From Syntrophomonadaceae bacterium (GTDB taxonomy: Bacteria > Bacillota > Dethiobacteria > PWVN01), in NCBI GenBank assembly GCA_007136165.1, contig SLHK01000067.1, positions 1 to 15,201 of the forward strand: a DNA stretch of 15,201 nucleotides. The letters run 5' to 3'. Positions 14,232 to 15,201 of the stretch are shown piece by piece (position 1 is the stretch's first letter; every line of letters begins with the position of its first letter). The notes under the pieces were generated by a model. The model ran no database searches. It saw nothing but the letters and a program-made list of their open reading frames with translations, and was not told the origin of the DNA. A program made the position numbers and the translations under genes.

Positions 14232-15201
14232 TGGAGCGCAAGCTCTGGCGCAACTTCGATTATTCCCTCCTCTTTACCGCCATTGCCATATCCCTCATAG
14301 GGTTAATCGCCATAAGAAGCGCCACGGAAAATAATATCACCGGCGACCCCCTCCATTTCATGCGCCGGCAGGCCCTGTGGGTGGGTATCGGTATAACCCT
14401 GGTCTTTGTGGTCCTTTCGGTGGATTACCGCCACTACGCCCGGCTGGTCCCCTATCTATACGGCTTCAGCATAGGGCTCTTGGGCCTGGTGCTGGTCATC
14501 GGCCGTCAGGTCCACGGCGCCCAGCGCTGGATCGATCTGGGAATTTTTGACCTGCAGCCCTCGGAGCTGGCCAAAATAATTATTATTATAACCCTGGCCA
14601 AACTCCTGGCGGACCGGGAGGGGGACTTTGAAAAACTGACGGACCTGGCCCTGCCCTTCGTTTTCGTGGGGCTGCCCATGATCCTCATTTTCAGGCAGCC
14701 GGACCTGGGGACGTCCCTGGTTTTTCTGGCCATACTCTTCAGCATGCTTTTCATGGCGGGGGCCGTGACCCGGCACCTGGTGGGCATCGTGGTTGTGGGA
14801 GCCGGCGTGGGGCTGCCTCTCCTGTGGCAGTTTTTAAAACCGTACCAGAAAATGCGCCTGATGGTTTTCTTAAATCCGGAAATAGACCCCATGGGCTCCG
14901 GGTACCAACTTCTCCAGTCCGTGATCGCCATCGGGGCCGGAGGTCCTTACGGTTATTTTTTCCGTACGGGAGAGCTCTTCCAGGGAACCCAGACAAACCT
15001 CAACTTCCTGCCGGAGCAGCATACGGACTTTATCTTCTCCGTCCTGGGCGAGGAGTTCGGCTTTCTGGGGTGTGTGGCGGTTCTTTTGCTCTTCTTTTAC
15101 ATGATCTACCGCATCATCCGCATTGCCATGGAAGCCAAGGATACCTTCGGCTCCCTGATGTGCGTGGGTGTGGCTGCCTTCATCATGTTCCAGGTATTGG
15201 T
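14228..15201 (+). CDS. rodA: SEDS peptidoglycan glycosyltransferase RodA (3' end outside window)
   Basis: 324 codons are seen and the frame is open at the right edge. RodA polymerises lipid II into glycan strands with PBP2 as partner. SEDS signatures: GAQRWIDLGIFDLQPSELAK in the first half, then FLNPEIDPMGSGYQLLQS, and LNFLPEQHTDFIFSVLGEE with the putative catalytic Asp267 of HTDF. About eight membrane helices are visible. Starts ATG 14228 or ATG 14231 are both possible; the first gives an ATGA overlap with minE. An oddity is the loop at residues 239-253 (GPYGYFFRTGELFQG), about five residues longer than the usual G-x-x-GKG-x-x-x-GTQ form and without its Lys. The gene could be called ftsW by homology alone, but its place after mreBCD/PBP2/minCDE favours rodA. 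Confidence 0.93.
   Translation, partial: MMERKLWRNFDYSLLFTAIAISLIGLIAIRSATENNITGDPLHFMRRQALWVGIGITLVFVVLSVDYRHYARLVPYLYGFSIGLLGLVLVIGRQVHGAQRWIDLGIFDLQPSELAKIIIIITLAKLLADREGDFEKLTDLALPFVFVGLPMILIFRQPDLGTSLVFLAILFSMLFMAGAVTRHLVGIVVVGAGVGLPLLWQFLKPYQKMRLMVFLNPEIDPMGSGYQLLQSVIAIGAGGPYGYFFRTGELFQGTQTNLNFLPEQHTDFIFSVLGEEFGFLGCVAVLLLFFYMIYRIIRIAMEAKDTFGSLMCVGVAAFIMFQVL

Overview
The window reads as chromosomal DNA of a rod-shaped, GC-rich anaerobic Firmicute of the Desulfotomaculum/Moorella/Thermoanaerobacter type. The evidence is the order maf-radC-mreBCD-pbp2-minCDE-rodA, the presence of a true minE, strong AGGAGG-type ribosome binding sites, and sigma-A promoters with TG-extended -10 boxes. The genus is not determined. 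Every gene I can support is on the + strand.

Region 1 (1-4984): the 3' end of one gene, then two complete genes for large membrane proteins of the NuoL/NuoM/NuoN (Mrp/complex-I antiporter) superfamily, ending at a strong intrinsic terminator (4943-4982). All three proteins end in the same unusual extension: an amphipathic FDxxLNxxYDxxGR-type segment, a charged linker, and a near-identical last helix (FNIKNxNFDTLLLA...). The first protein carries at least four 25-residue copies of the amphipathic segment. Three copies of a ~38-bp direct repeat lie directly after the first and third genes. A consensus promoter and a ~210-nt leader precede the second gene. This is the least ordinary part of the window.

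Region 2 (4984-7934): a promoter directly behind the terminator begins a tight run of apbE (FAD:protein FMN transferase), a Gx/HepPP-synthase-component-I-like ECF-type membrane protein, maf and radC. apbE suggests that extracytoplasmic flavoproteins are made, but no flavinylation substrate lies in the window.

Region 3 (7948-15201): a second extended -10 promoter begins the cell-shape and division-site operon: mreB, mreC, mreD, a class B penicillin-binding protein (PBP2/MrdA type), minC, minD, minE and the start of a SEDS glycosyltransferase (rodA). Most junctions are coupled (1-4 nt overlaps or short gaps). MreBCD, PBP2 and RodA form the elongasome that builds lateral wall peptidoglycan; MinCDE keeps the FtsZ ring away from the poles. 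This block is canonical in order. Its oddities are acidic tails on MreC and PBP2, a 12-nt tandem array running across the PBP2 stop codon, and a small insertion in a RodA loop.

No tRNA, rRNA, CRISPR array or transposase gene was seen.
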